Source: Cladocopium goreaui (taxonomy: Eukaryota > Sar > Dinophyceae > Suessiales > Symbiodiniaceae). Taken from it: a stretch of 64,000 nt of DNA. The position numbers were made by a program, and so were the translations under genes. The stretch is from positions 498,021-562,020 of the forward strand of contig CAMXCT020001846.1 of NCBI GenBank assembly GCA_947184155.2. Reading direction: 5' to 3'. This document shows, piece by piece, positions 48,201 through 59,400 of the stretch (the first letter of the stretch is position 1; every line of letters begins with the position of its first letter). The notes under the pieces are model-generated. The model was not told where the DNA came from. It did no database searches and saw only the letters and a list, made by a program, of their open reading frames with translations.

Positions 48201-50079
48201 CAAACCGGCCCCTCACTTTTAAAAAAGGACATTATTGATTTCCAGTAGGTTTTCACATCAATGAGGTGATGCTTTGGCTAGAACACCTTGAGCATGTCAT
48301 GTGTTGCTGCATATCTCGCTGCTGGAGCCTATCATGACTTGTCATCCCAAGGCTCGCCCCAAGGCTCCATTTTGATTCACCGGGCTGTGGGGGTACCATT
48401 CCATTGAAGCAGCAATTCATGTCTAATGAACCAGGGCAGATCTTAATCCGCAGTTGACCTTAGTCCAATAAGAAAACCCCGCCATCCCCAGCCCCCTAGA
48501 GATTCTTAGAGTTTTTTTTGTCCCAGTAAAACTCATGTTTCCATTGTTGTCATGAGGTTTTATAGATGATTTTCCCATTAATACAGCTCCAGCCCAGGCC
48601 CCAGCCCCCAAGGTCCTGGCGTTGACGCATCAGTTCGCAAAGGACGACTGCGCGTTGGCCAAAGCCGCAAAAGAAGATGTGGATCTGATCCTGGGAGGCC
48701 AGGTTTGTGGGTTTCTTCGGGAAATCTTTGGGAAATACTTTGGGAAATTGCAATCAGTTTTCCCCAAAGAATTCTCCCATTATCCCGGCAAGAGTCTTGA
48801 GACCCCAAACAGTGTGGGGGAGTGGGAGGATAATGTATCATAATGTTGATGATGAGGATGATATGATGAGGATGATGATGATGAGGATCATGTTGCGGAC
48901 GATGATGTTGAGGATTATGATGTTGAGGATGAGGATGATGAGGTTGAGGAGGACGACCGATCCCAAGACCGGGGACGACACTTTTGCAAGCGTGTGCAGT
49001 CGAAATGCAGGCGGACATTTCATTCACAAGGGCCACTTCGTGCGAGAATTTACAGGTAAAATGCCGCAGACCAAGACCAGGGACCACACTTTGTGCGAGC
49101 CTGCGCAATCGAAATGCACGCGGACATTTCACAATCTGGTGGTTCCAAGTGATCCCCTTGCCATATACTCACGCCCACACACATGTATATATATATGCAA
49201 TATGCATAGTTTGTTTGTTCTTTGTTTTTATTTATGCATTTATTTTTAAAAAAATTAATTATTTGTTTGTTTTGATACATGCTTAAATGTGTGTGTGTAC
49301 GACAACCTAATTGATGGTGTGATGGGACATAATTATGCATTTATGACCAAAGGGGAGTTTGTTATAGTAACATGTGTTTATTGTAACACTTTCATGTTTT
49401 TACTCGTCTGTACAGGTCGTTTTTTTTGGTGTCAATCTGGTGCCAAGAAGCTTGCAACTTATGCACCAGGTCACGATCACTTCACGGACTTGCGCTCGGA
49501 TTGCGGACACGCAACCTATTTGAAGGAGTGGAACTGTTAGGAGTTCTTGGGTACCCCAGGCCTGGGAAATTTGGTTAAAATAACCCTATGAAGTGAAGTG
49601 CTCCCATTTCTTATGCATAATTCATAATATATATTTATAATTATATAAAAATATATATATATATATATTTATTTATAGTATTACACACAGACCCCGAGGT
49701 TTGCCCAAGCCCAGAATAGCGTAAATTACAAGGATTATTTGTTCACACTATACATCTAATATGAATTTCCCACCCCCGTTAAACTTCTACATTCATTGAA
49801 GATCTTCAATAAGGGTTTAATTCTCCCACCCCGGTAAACTCTTACATTCATTGAATTTCATTGAAGATCTTCAATAGGGGTTTTATTTTCCCAGCCCCGT
49901 TGAACTTTTTACATTCATTGAAGATCTTCAATAAGGGCTTAATTCTCCCACCCTCGTTTAACTTCTACATTCAATCAAGATCTTCAATAAGGGTTTTACT
50001 CATGTTGTTTATGTGGAGAATATCGGTGATCATCACCATCACCATCACCATCACCATCATCATCATCATCATCATCGCC

Positions 50080-50112
<33 letters not shown>

Positions 50113-53100
50113 GTCATCATCATCATCATACCTTGCGAGTCCGGGCAAACCTCAGGGTCTTGCCGTAATATGTTTATTAGTATTGATTGATTTGTTCTTG
50201 TATACTACCGTTACATATGTGGAATTTCCTTGGTTTAATGGGTTTATAGCCATTTACTAGTTGGGATGCAAATCCAAGTCGAATCCAGCCTGTGTACTTT
50301 CAGAGGGTCGGATGATGTCAAATGGACACCCAACACGTCGCTGGATCCTGCTACCAGCGACCTCTTTGGCCGACCTCACACGAATAGCCTTCAATCTGAT
50401 GTTTTGGTGCTGTGTTTGTTTGATATAAATATACCCCCTAGAGTTTCCTCTGCAAAATCCCAACCGGTAACGGCTGTACGGCTCTACAAAGGGATTTTGT
50501 AGTAGAACTATTTTAGGGAATATGGGCATGACTCTCATTGAATGGTATTGACAGGTGTGGTGCAATATGCTTTGGATTTTTGACTTTGTAATTAGTGGCC
50601 AGTCTGGTGCGCAAGCGCTAAAAACACTAGGCACAGATGAAAAAAAATGCGGAATGGGGTAGCAGCGGCGGTCAAAAAGGCTGCAGGCAAAAAGTAGGGT
50701 AGGAATTTATGAAGGCCATTCATGAATCCCGGCTGGTGGCATGTCATGCACAGATTTGGAACTATTTCGTTCAGTCTAAAAGAACTAAAAACACCGATTG
50801 GTGTAAATCACGTGACCAAAAAAGTTTGGTCAACATTCCTTCGTGAGTGTGTTTGAACGGTTTTGTATGGTTTTGCAAGAATTTGTTGTTTTTCCGACTT
50901 TTTAATTTCTGCAGGGTTTCTGATAGCCAGGGAAGGGCAACATCCCACCCGACACCACCCCTTGTTCGATTTGCAAGTGCCAGGAAAGGGTAACATCCCA
51001 CCCCGCCCCACCCTTTGTTCAACGTGTATATGTGCCAGTGTTTTTGTGCCATTCTTGCTTCGCAAGTGCCAGGGAAGGGTAACATCCCACCCCGCCCCAC
51101 CCTTTGTTCAACGTGTATGTGTACTAACCTTGGTTTGCAAGTACCCGGGAACGTTGACATCCCACCCCACCCCACCCCTTGTTCAACGTGTATGTGTGCT
51201 AGTGCTTTCTTGGTTTGCAAGTGCGATGGAGCGTTAACATCCCACCCCATCCCTTTTCTTGTCTGGATCCAAAAGGGGCTCGAGTCGCAAGTGATCGATT
51301 TTTCGAGTCGCAAGTGACATATATGAAATGTAAATGACGCGGGGTCGCAAGTGACAAATTTCGGAGCAGCCCCGCCGTTGAGGGCTTGGATTTTGTAATT
51401 GTAGAGAATGCAGGGTCTGATTTGGCCGATGTTTGTGATTTTGATATTTTGTAGAGGGCCTCCCCCACACTTTTTCATTTTGCATCTACAAAATCCCAGC
51501 TGCCAACCCCACCCGAATTGCAGAGGTGTCACATGAGTTATAATCCAAAAGAAATCAAAGGAGATTTGCCTGGATTTGTGGCAGGCGGATTCCGATCTCA
51601 AGACGCAGTGGGTCATGACTGTACTGTTGACAGATGAAGGGACCGCAGAGCCACTGGGCAAAAAGAAACAACTCCAGATGGAATGAATCCGGGGCAAACT
51701 GGATTTTTATCGCATGATAGCACGGTAATCTTAGTACGATTGATGATCGGTGATGGCACTACTAGTATCATAAGCTGTTAGTTTGAATGTGATGCCATAA
51801 TAATTGCCATCAATATGATCATGTTAATAATACGGGCAAACATCTCAGTTTGCACGAGGCATTATCCAAACACTGCAAATAGTCTGGCAGTCCTGAAAAG
51901 CTCAAGCAGGGGACTGGCGCACCCAAGTCTATATATATATATATATTTACATAATATACAGTATACCGTATACATACAATTCACTCGTATTAGTATTATT
52001 CTATTGCTCTAGTGACGATGCAAAGCCGAAAGTCAAATCCAATATCAAAATAGAGGTCAGTTATGTCTTTTTTGGGGGCGTTACTATGATACAAGTTTGA
52101 AAATGGATGTCTTTCAACTTTGGAAATTTCAAGACATTTGGACATGGATGTTGGATGATTTAAGAATTTAGTTCTCAACCGTTGAATTTTGCCCACCAGG
52201 TCCATTGAAGGAAAGTTGCTGTCCTTGACCCTTGGCTGTGCCTGGGAAGGACGGTGGATAGCCAGCAGATCAACGAAGTGGCCCAGCACGAGTCATGTAT
52301 GTTCCACACTGAAGCACCACATGATTATTTAATTGTGAAATCATATTTGATGCTCAATAAAAGTCCTAGACAAATGTTTGCCAAAATATATATATATGTA
52401 TATGTGTGTGTGTGTGGTAAGATTATGACTATATGTAACAGCCTCAAAGATCTTTGAAAGATATACACCCGTATCAATCCACAACAAATACGAATCCACC
52501 AGCCAGCGTGTTGTTTGTCTTTCAGATCACCATGGCATGGTGTCAAGATCTAAGGACCGACTCTGATCCCTTTTCACCGTCAGTTCATGACAAGGTGGTG
52601 CACTGGGAGGAGAGGGGCCAGCAGGAACTTGGTCACTTGGTGTGGATATTTTGAGGGGCATGGGCTGGCAGGAGGACGCTTGCTAAATAGAGTTCTCAGG
52701 TCGTTTGAGAATGTCACAGCAAGTATCATGCCGTTGTATATATACATATATACAATATATATATATATATTCATATAGTTGTATATGTATGTATTATAGT
52801 AACCCACAAGAAGATTTTGACTAAAGCTGTGGTAAATGACATTTCTGTCATTTTGGGTTGATGTTTATCATATGTACATACACGTTTAATTCTTATGCTA
52901 TACTACCAGTACCCGATGTCAGTTCAAAGATTGTCTTGGGACAGTTGAACAGGGCAGCCGGGTCTAATTTCAAGGAGAAACACATCAGAGCGTCTATGGA
53001 TTTATCAGATTGTGCGTTAACGAGGGTGGGGCACCAGCTAGCTGCACACCCAAAACTTAAAGTGGGACCCCAAAACAGTGGGACAACCATTTTGCCAAAT

Positions 53101-56100
53101 CTACTTTTTGTGGATTTCAGGATCCTAAACCTGTAAATTTTCAATACTTGGAGTATTCCCTCAGTTTTGGGTGCTGATCCAGCTGAGGCAAAACCATTGG
53201 CTGCACCAATGTGTCCCTGGACGCTCGGGAAAGCCAAGTTCGACAGAAAGAGAGCCGCGGCGCCAACAGAACATGGTTTTTCCGCAGAGAGGAAGGTCTC
53301 AGGAATCCCAAAAATAATTTGGAAACCATCAGGAAGAGAAGCGAACATCAAGATAATTTTCCAAATTCATTTTATTGAATATACTTGGCAATGTTCAATT
53401 ATTTACTACATTTTACGGTGTCTGAGCTCTGTAATAATCAATACAAGCAATGAAAACTATCCAGAGATGGCCAGAATGGACACTTCCATTGACTGTCAGG
53501 GGATCGCGTTTTATTCTCTGAATTTCTGACTGACTTTTTGCTGTCACAATTAGGACGGTCATTGGCAATTTCTTCACAGATGCGGTGATGGGTATGCACA
53601 AGACAGATGCTGGGACCCAAGGTAGCGATGCCTTGTGGAAAACACCTTTTTGTTCCTCCAACATGTGCACGGAATTGTTTTGAAAAGCGTACCCAAATCA
53701 TAAAAACTAGCCCAGATTGTTCGTTTTGAGAAATTTCACGAGCGTGGTCAATTTGACTTTTAATTGATCCCATGTAGAAAACAGTTTCAAAATCAAGGTC
53801 CAATTTGAAGGTTCTACCCCTTGATAAAGAAAACTTGTTAACCCTGGGGTGTTTTTAATTAGGTTCCGTTTTTAAAACCAAACATTTTTGAATTTTTAAA
53901 TAAGGTTCAGGTGTTAAAAGTAATGTTCAGGGAAAGCTTCGAAATCCAATGTTTGACAATACTTGAATCAGATTTTACAAAGGAATTTGGTCGATTTTAA
54001 AATCGAAACTTTTAGTTTTGTCAATTAAGATCTGAAATTTAGTATTGGGGAAAGCTTCGAAATCCAGTCTTTGACAATACACATTTTGATCAAATTCTAA
54101 CAAGGAGCTTGATCGATTTTGAAATCGAAAATGTTAGTTTTTTTAATTAAGATTTTTTGTTTAATCACGGAAGCTAGCGGTAGCTAGCTGAGTTACTCTT
54201 GCTTCAGCAAGGGGAGGGGCAGGCCTGAGTCCAACACAGTGATTTTTCACTTGAACCCCCCCCTCCCCCCCCCAAGCTCCCGGGGCATTTTGAAGCAGTC
54301 TCGGAAGCAGATGGTCACGGGCTCGAATCCTGCCAGGGCCGTCCCTTTGTAAATCTCTAGCTCAGGATTTGTTTTTTTTCCTGTCCATTTGATGTCCGCC
54401 GACACTGCCCAGATTTAAGCCACATTCAAATTATAATTGGGGATGGGGCCCGTCACCGTCTTCTTACGTTCAGATGTTTTGCGACTTGCAACGCGAGCTT
54501 AGATGTTGTTCGGGTGCGCAAGATGTCTCACCAGCACATTCGGCTCGCTATACTTCTTTCTGGCTCGGGTCACGACTGTGTCGATTTGAGCCCCATTGAA
54601 AATCATAATTTTCGATGGGGCCCAAACTTTATAGAGTCACCATCTTCTTTGGTTCACATGTTCCAAACTTTCTAGAGGCACCATCTTCTTTGGTTCTGCT
54701 GTTTTCCGTCTTGCAACGGACGCCTACATGTTGTTCGCATGCGCAAGATGCCTCACCAGAATTTGGGCTCCATAGCGTTCTTTCTACCTCAGGTCAACAC
54801 TGTGTCGATTTGAGACCCATGGAAAATTATAATTTTTGATGGGGCCCAGACTTTGTAGCGTCACCCTCTTCTTTGCTTCAGATGTTTTACGACTTGCAAC
54901 GGAAGCTTCCTGATGGTTCCGTTGCGCAAGATGCCTCACCAGAACATTAGGCTTCCAGACTGTGTCGATTTGATCCCCATCGAACATTCTGATTTTGAGT
55001 GCGCCCATGGAAATTTATACTTTTTGATGGGGCCCGAACTTTATGCTGTCACCATCTTCTTTGGTTAATACTGGCAATTACTTGGGGTTAGGGTGGAACT
55101 CTTCCACAAGATGCCTCACCAGAACATACGGCTCCATAAATTGTTTCTACCTCAGGTCAGCACTGAATAGTTTTGAGCCCCATCAAAATTATAATTTTGG
55201 ATGGAACCCAAAATTTCCCCGGTACCAGGAACTTCTAACAGTTTGGCAGTCCGCCCAATAGCATTCTTTGATCCTCGGTCCAATCAAAAACATTTCTTGA
55301 TAGGGGCCTAGGGGCCCTTTTTTTCCACTACCCATGTTCTTTGCGTCACATGTTATAGGACTGCAAGCTGAAAATTACACTTCTTCTGCGACACCCTCTT
55401 GAATCCTTCCATATGGATCACTGTCATATACCCTTCCCTGCATGTTTCCGAGTTCACCTCACCTAGTTCCACATTCATATAACCTTTAGCTTTCGTTCAC
55501 CCCCCCCTGGGCCTCAAGTATTACGGGAAAGCTTCGAAATCCAGTTTTTGACAATAAATATGTTAAGCAGTTGTTTAAAGGAATTTGATCGGTTTTGAAA
55601 TCGTAAATGATAGTTTCTCGAATGAATGTTTCTAATTCCATATTAGGGACCAGCTGCCCCCCCGAATATTAAATGACCTTAATTAAAAAAGAAAGGCCCC
55701 TAGGTTTTATTATTTAGGGAGGGGGGGCGTTTGATGTTAGGGCGACGGGATTACATACATAATCGTTTATGTAAATATATATATATGTGTGTGTGGTGTG
55801 ATATGGAATAGAATGTAATGGAATGGTATGGTATGGCATGCATGGATGCATGCATGCATGGATGTATGCATGCATGCATGCATGTATGCACTTACTTGTG
55901 TATTGTTATGTTATGTCGCGTTCTGTTTTGAAACCTAATGTAATGTAATGTATGTAGGTATGCATGCATGCATGCATGTATGTATGTGTCTTTGTATGTG
56001 AATATGTATGTAATGTAGGCAATAGTTGTTATTCTAATGCTCATGGCAACGGCAACAGTAACGGTAATGGTAGCCGTGATGGTAATGGTATCGGTAATGG

Positions 56101-56397
56101 TATGTATGTGTGTATGTATGTATACATATATAGAATCACATAGATACATATAGATGGATATAGCCCATCTATTCAAGTGTATACCACTCATATTGTGCAA
56201 TCATGGTGGGAGCTTCCCATCCGTAGACCTGGCCATTCGCCAAGGATGTGGTCTTAATTCCAGGCGGCACCATCCGAGGGGACAAGGCGGGGCTGAAAGA
56301 TTGAAGTTGGGAAACGATCCCACTAATCAAAGGAAGTTTAATTCGAAGACTTCCGGGTTACGTACGAATGTCCAAAGGCAGTCTTGTCATCATCATC

Positions 56398-56428
<31 letters not shown>

Positions 56429-59400
56429 CCATCACCATCATCACCATCATCACCATCATCATTTTCATCATCATCACCATCACCATCATCATCATCACCA
56501 TCACCATCACCATCCCCATCGTCATCATCACCATCATCATCATCATCATCATTTTCTTCTTCATCATTAGCACCATCACCATCATCATGCCATCATGCCA
56601 TCATGTCATCACATCATCATGCTATATCATATCAACAGGTTGTGATCAAGAGATATCAAGAGCAGCTCGCACGTGGGAACAGTAGAGGAGAGTAACAGTT
56701 CGGGAACGGGCGAATGAATTCACAGGTGAAAACACTCTCGGGCGTGAAACCTTTGTTTTTTCGGGTAATGAAGTTGTCGACAAAAAGTGCACGGCACTAT
56801 ATTTGCACTCCAAAACCGCAAAAGAATGGTGGGATCGGAGCAGTTTTGGAAGATGAGGTCGGCAAAATGTGCACCCGACTGTCGCGAGAGTTCGATTTTT
56901 TAAAAAAATGAAAAAATGCATATGCTCGGAGTAGTGCGGCATCGCATTGACAGCGCTGCGCGAAGGTTGCTTGATTTGGTGCAATACTCCTCCTCTGCGT
57001 CTTTGCAACCGGCTGCAACAAAACTTATTGGCACGGCTGCGCGCAGCAAAGCATTAGTGATGCTGCGACGCTCCTGCTATTCGGGATTGCAGCTGGGGGT
57101 CTCCAAAGGCATCGTAACAGCTGCGCGGAAGGTAGTTTCTGAGCACCATCCATTCTTGTGCTCGGCGGAATTACAGCTGAACGTGGCAGTTGCAAAGTGC
57201 ACTTTAACAGCTGCGTGAAGAGAAGAATTGGGTTGCCGACAGAAGAGGTAACTGAGGCAGCCTAGAGCAGGGTCAGAGAAGAAGTAGCCTAGATAAGAAG
57301 CTGCTGAAGTAGCTGAGAGAAGAGGTACTTCAGCAAAGCGGTCGCTCAGTGAAGACGTAGCTCAAAAAAGAAGTTTCATCACTGATTCATTGATTCATCG
57401 ACTCACTATTCATTGATTCGCTGAATCATTGGTTCATTGATTCGATTCACTGATGCACCGACTCACTAAATCACCCGTTCAATGATTCATTCGCTGAATC
57501 ATCGAATCATCGATTATTTCGGTTCGTTTGTTCGTTGATTCATTCATCGACTCACTCATTCACTGATTCATGGTTTCATTGATTCACCGAATCACTGATT
57601 CATTAACTCATGAGTTCACTCATTCTTTGATTCATTGGTTCATTATTGCTTCATTCGGTCAGTTGTGCATGGATTCTTTCACTTCAACAGTTCACTGCTT
57701 CCGCATCGCAAGAACCTTGATTTCTTATAGCCTTTTCACTTTTTCGAAGCTTCCGCCCCAGCACGGGCCGGGCACTACCTGGACCAGGTATAGGCATGAT
57801 TTACACCTTCTGTATCTTTTTGATGGCTACTGTGCATAATTACCCAATCAACAAGTGTCACAAGTGTCACAAGTGTCACGGCATGAGTGAGACATGATAG
57901 GCATGTAGATTATGCCAAGCATTTTCCAGCCGGTCATGGCAGGTTTTTCCTGCGGGAAAGCTTTCAAAGAAGTCCGTGACGGAGATGTCGCCAGGCTGCT
58001 ACAGTCAGGGCCCGGGCCTTTCAGCAGCCAAGATGCGGATTTGATCATAGACAACAGAGGTTTAATAAGGGAATAAGGGCATTGGCTTTGTTCAGGGATG
58101 GGGCATGCCCAAAGATCGCTACTTTTCAATTTATTAATGTGGACAATGGTGATAAAGCAGTGCCTCATTATTGGATGTACCAAATTGCGAGGCCTCATGG
58201 GGCTTGCAATATTTATCTGATATGTGGCCTTTACGTAGTTATTCAACTTCAGCATGTGGTTCCTCTTTTTCACATCTTGGCCTTGTGCTTTTTGAGTTAT
58301 GTTGTTTAGATGATGCTGTTTTTCTTTTAATAGCGATTCTTTTTCGTGAGACTTTTAGTAGTATCTTGTCAGTTGCTCGATCACTATATTAGACATACAT
58401 GGATGCAGCTGCAAAACCTCTGAAGCCTTCATGGGAGAGAGAGAGAGAGGGAGAGAGAAAGATAGATAGCTAGATAAATATATATATGTAGATATAGATA
58501 TTATCTTTGTAGATAGGTAGATAGATAGATAGAGATAGAGATAGGGAAAGAGAAAGAGAGAGAGAGAGAGAAAGAAAGATAGATAGGTAGGTAGGTAGGT
58601 AGATAGATGGAGAGCGAGAGAGAAAGAGAGATAGATAGCTAGATAGATAGATAGATAGAGAGAGAGAGACAAAGATAGATTGATTGATAGATTGATAGGG
58701 GGGAAGATAGATAAATAGATAGATAGATAGATAGATAGACAGGTAGATAGGTAGATAGGTAGATAGGTAGATGGATAGATAGATGTATTGTACACGCTAC
58801 TCTTTGACCTTTTCACCCTGCAGCGCTTTCAAGTTCTTCAATATCGTGCATTATTTCTTGAATGCATCGCAGGCCTAGGCTTGGCTTTGGTCCATCTTTT
58901 GTTTGATAGACAGCAACAATATTTCAACATGTAAGATTATCATCAATTATCTGTATGATGAGCTTGCGATTGGGTTGCGCACTGCCTTTCGGCCTTTCGG
59001 AGGATGCCTTGCCTTTGCATCTCACCTTGTGAAAACAAATTGGGGACTTCATCCAAAAAGCGGGTTAAATGGTTACAGGCCATCAAAACAATCCATTCCT
59101 ACAGCCCAAATCAGCCAATTATTGGTGGAAAATGTCATCTCCATCTCCAGCCACTGCGCAGTGACAGAGCAGTGCTGAGGCACCCATTTGGCAACTCAAT
59201 TGTGAAGCTGTGGGTGAGAGCGGGTGACATCAAGCTACTTGACTGGCACATGATCCAACAAGAACTGCGAGTTGTAGGTGTATATTTAATGGTGAGATGA
59301 GTGATCTTGATTTATGCTGTGAGGGAACTCTTGTTTGATCTATTTTCAGCATTTGCTGCGGACTCAGAGGCATGTCTGTTCAATCCCTTACCAAAATTGT

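Larger units (their letters stand above)
53260..57761. other. 4.5-kb repeat-rich intron of the 5'-nucleotidase gene
   Basis: It lies between two exons that join in phase (ESR to RAGHYLDQ). It contains the three repeat sets listed separately (53.9-55.6 kb), GTAT and GCAT runs (55780-56110), a CAT array (56384-56640), a repeat related to the 61-kb array (56780-57230) and the gattcatt repeat (57370-57660). No exon was recognised. Confidence 0.6.

Noticed and set aside
48578-49132. 184-residue minus-strand frame
   Set aside because: It overlaps the conserved plus-strand exon VLALTHQ (48613-48697), a GAT repeat and the 108-base duplication.
50771-51697. 308-residue minus-strand frame, the longest in the window
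   Set aside because: It runs through the 75- to 90-base tandem repeat. Its Gly/Trp/Cys pattern is the translation of the repeat, and it lies inside a 5'-nucleotidase intron.
56154-56570. Frame with a long histidine run
   Set aside because: It is the CAT/CAC trinucleotide array read in one of three open frames; no exon support flanks it.
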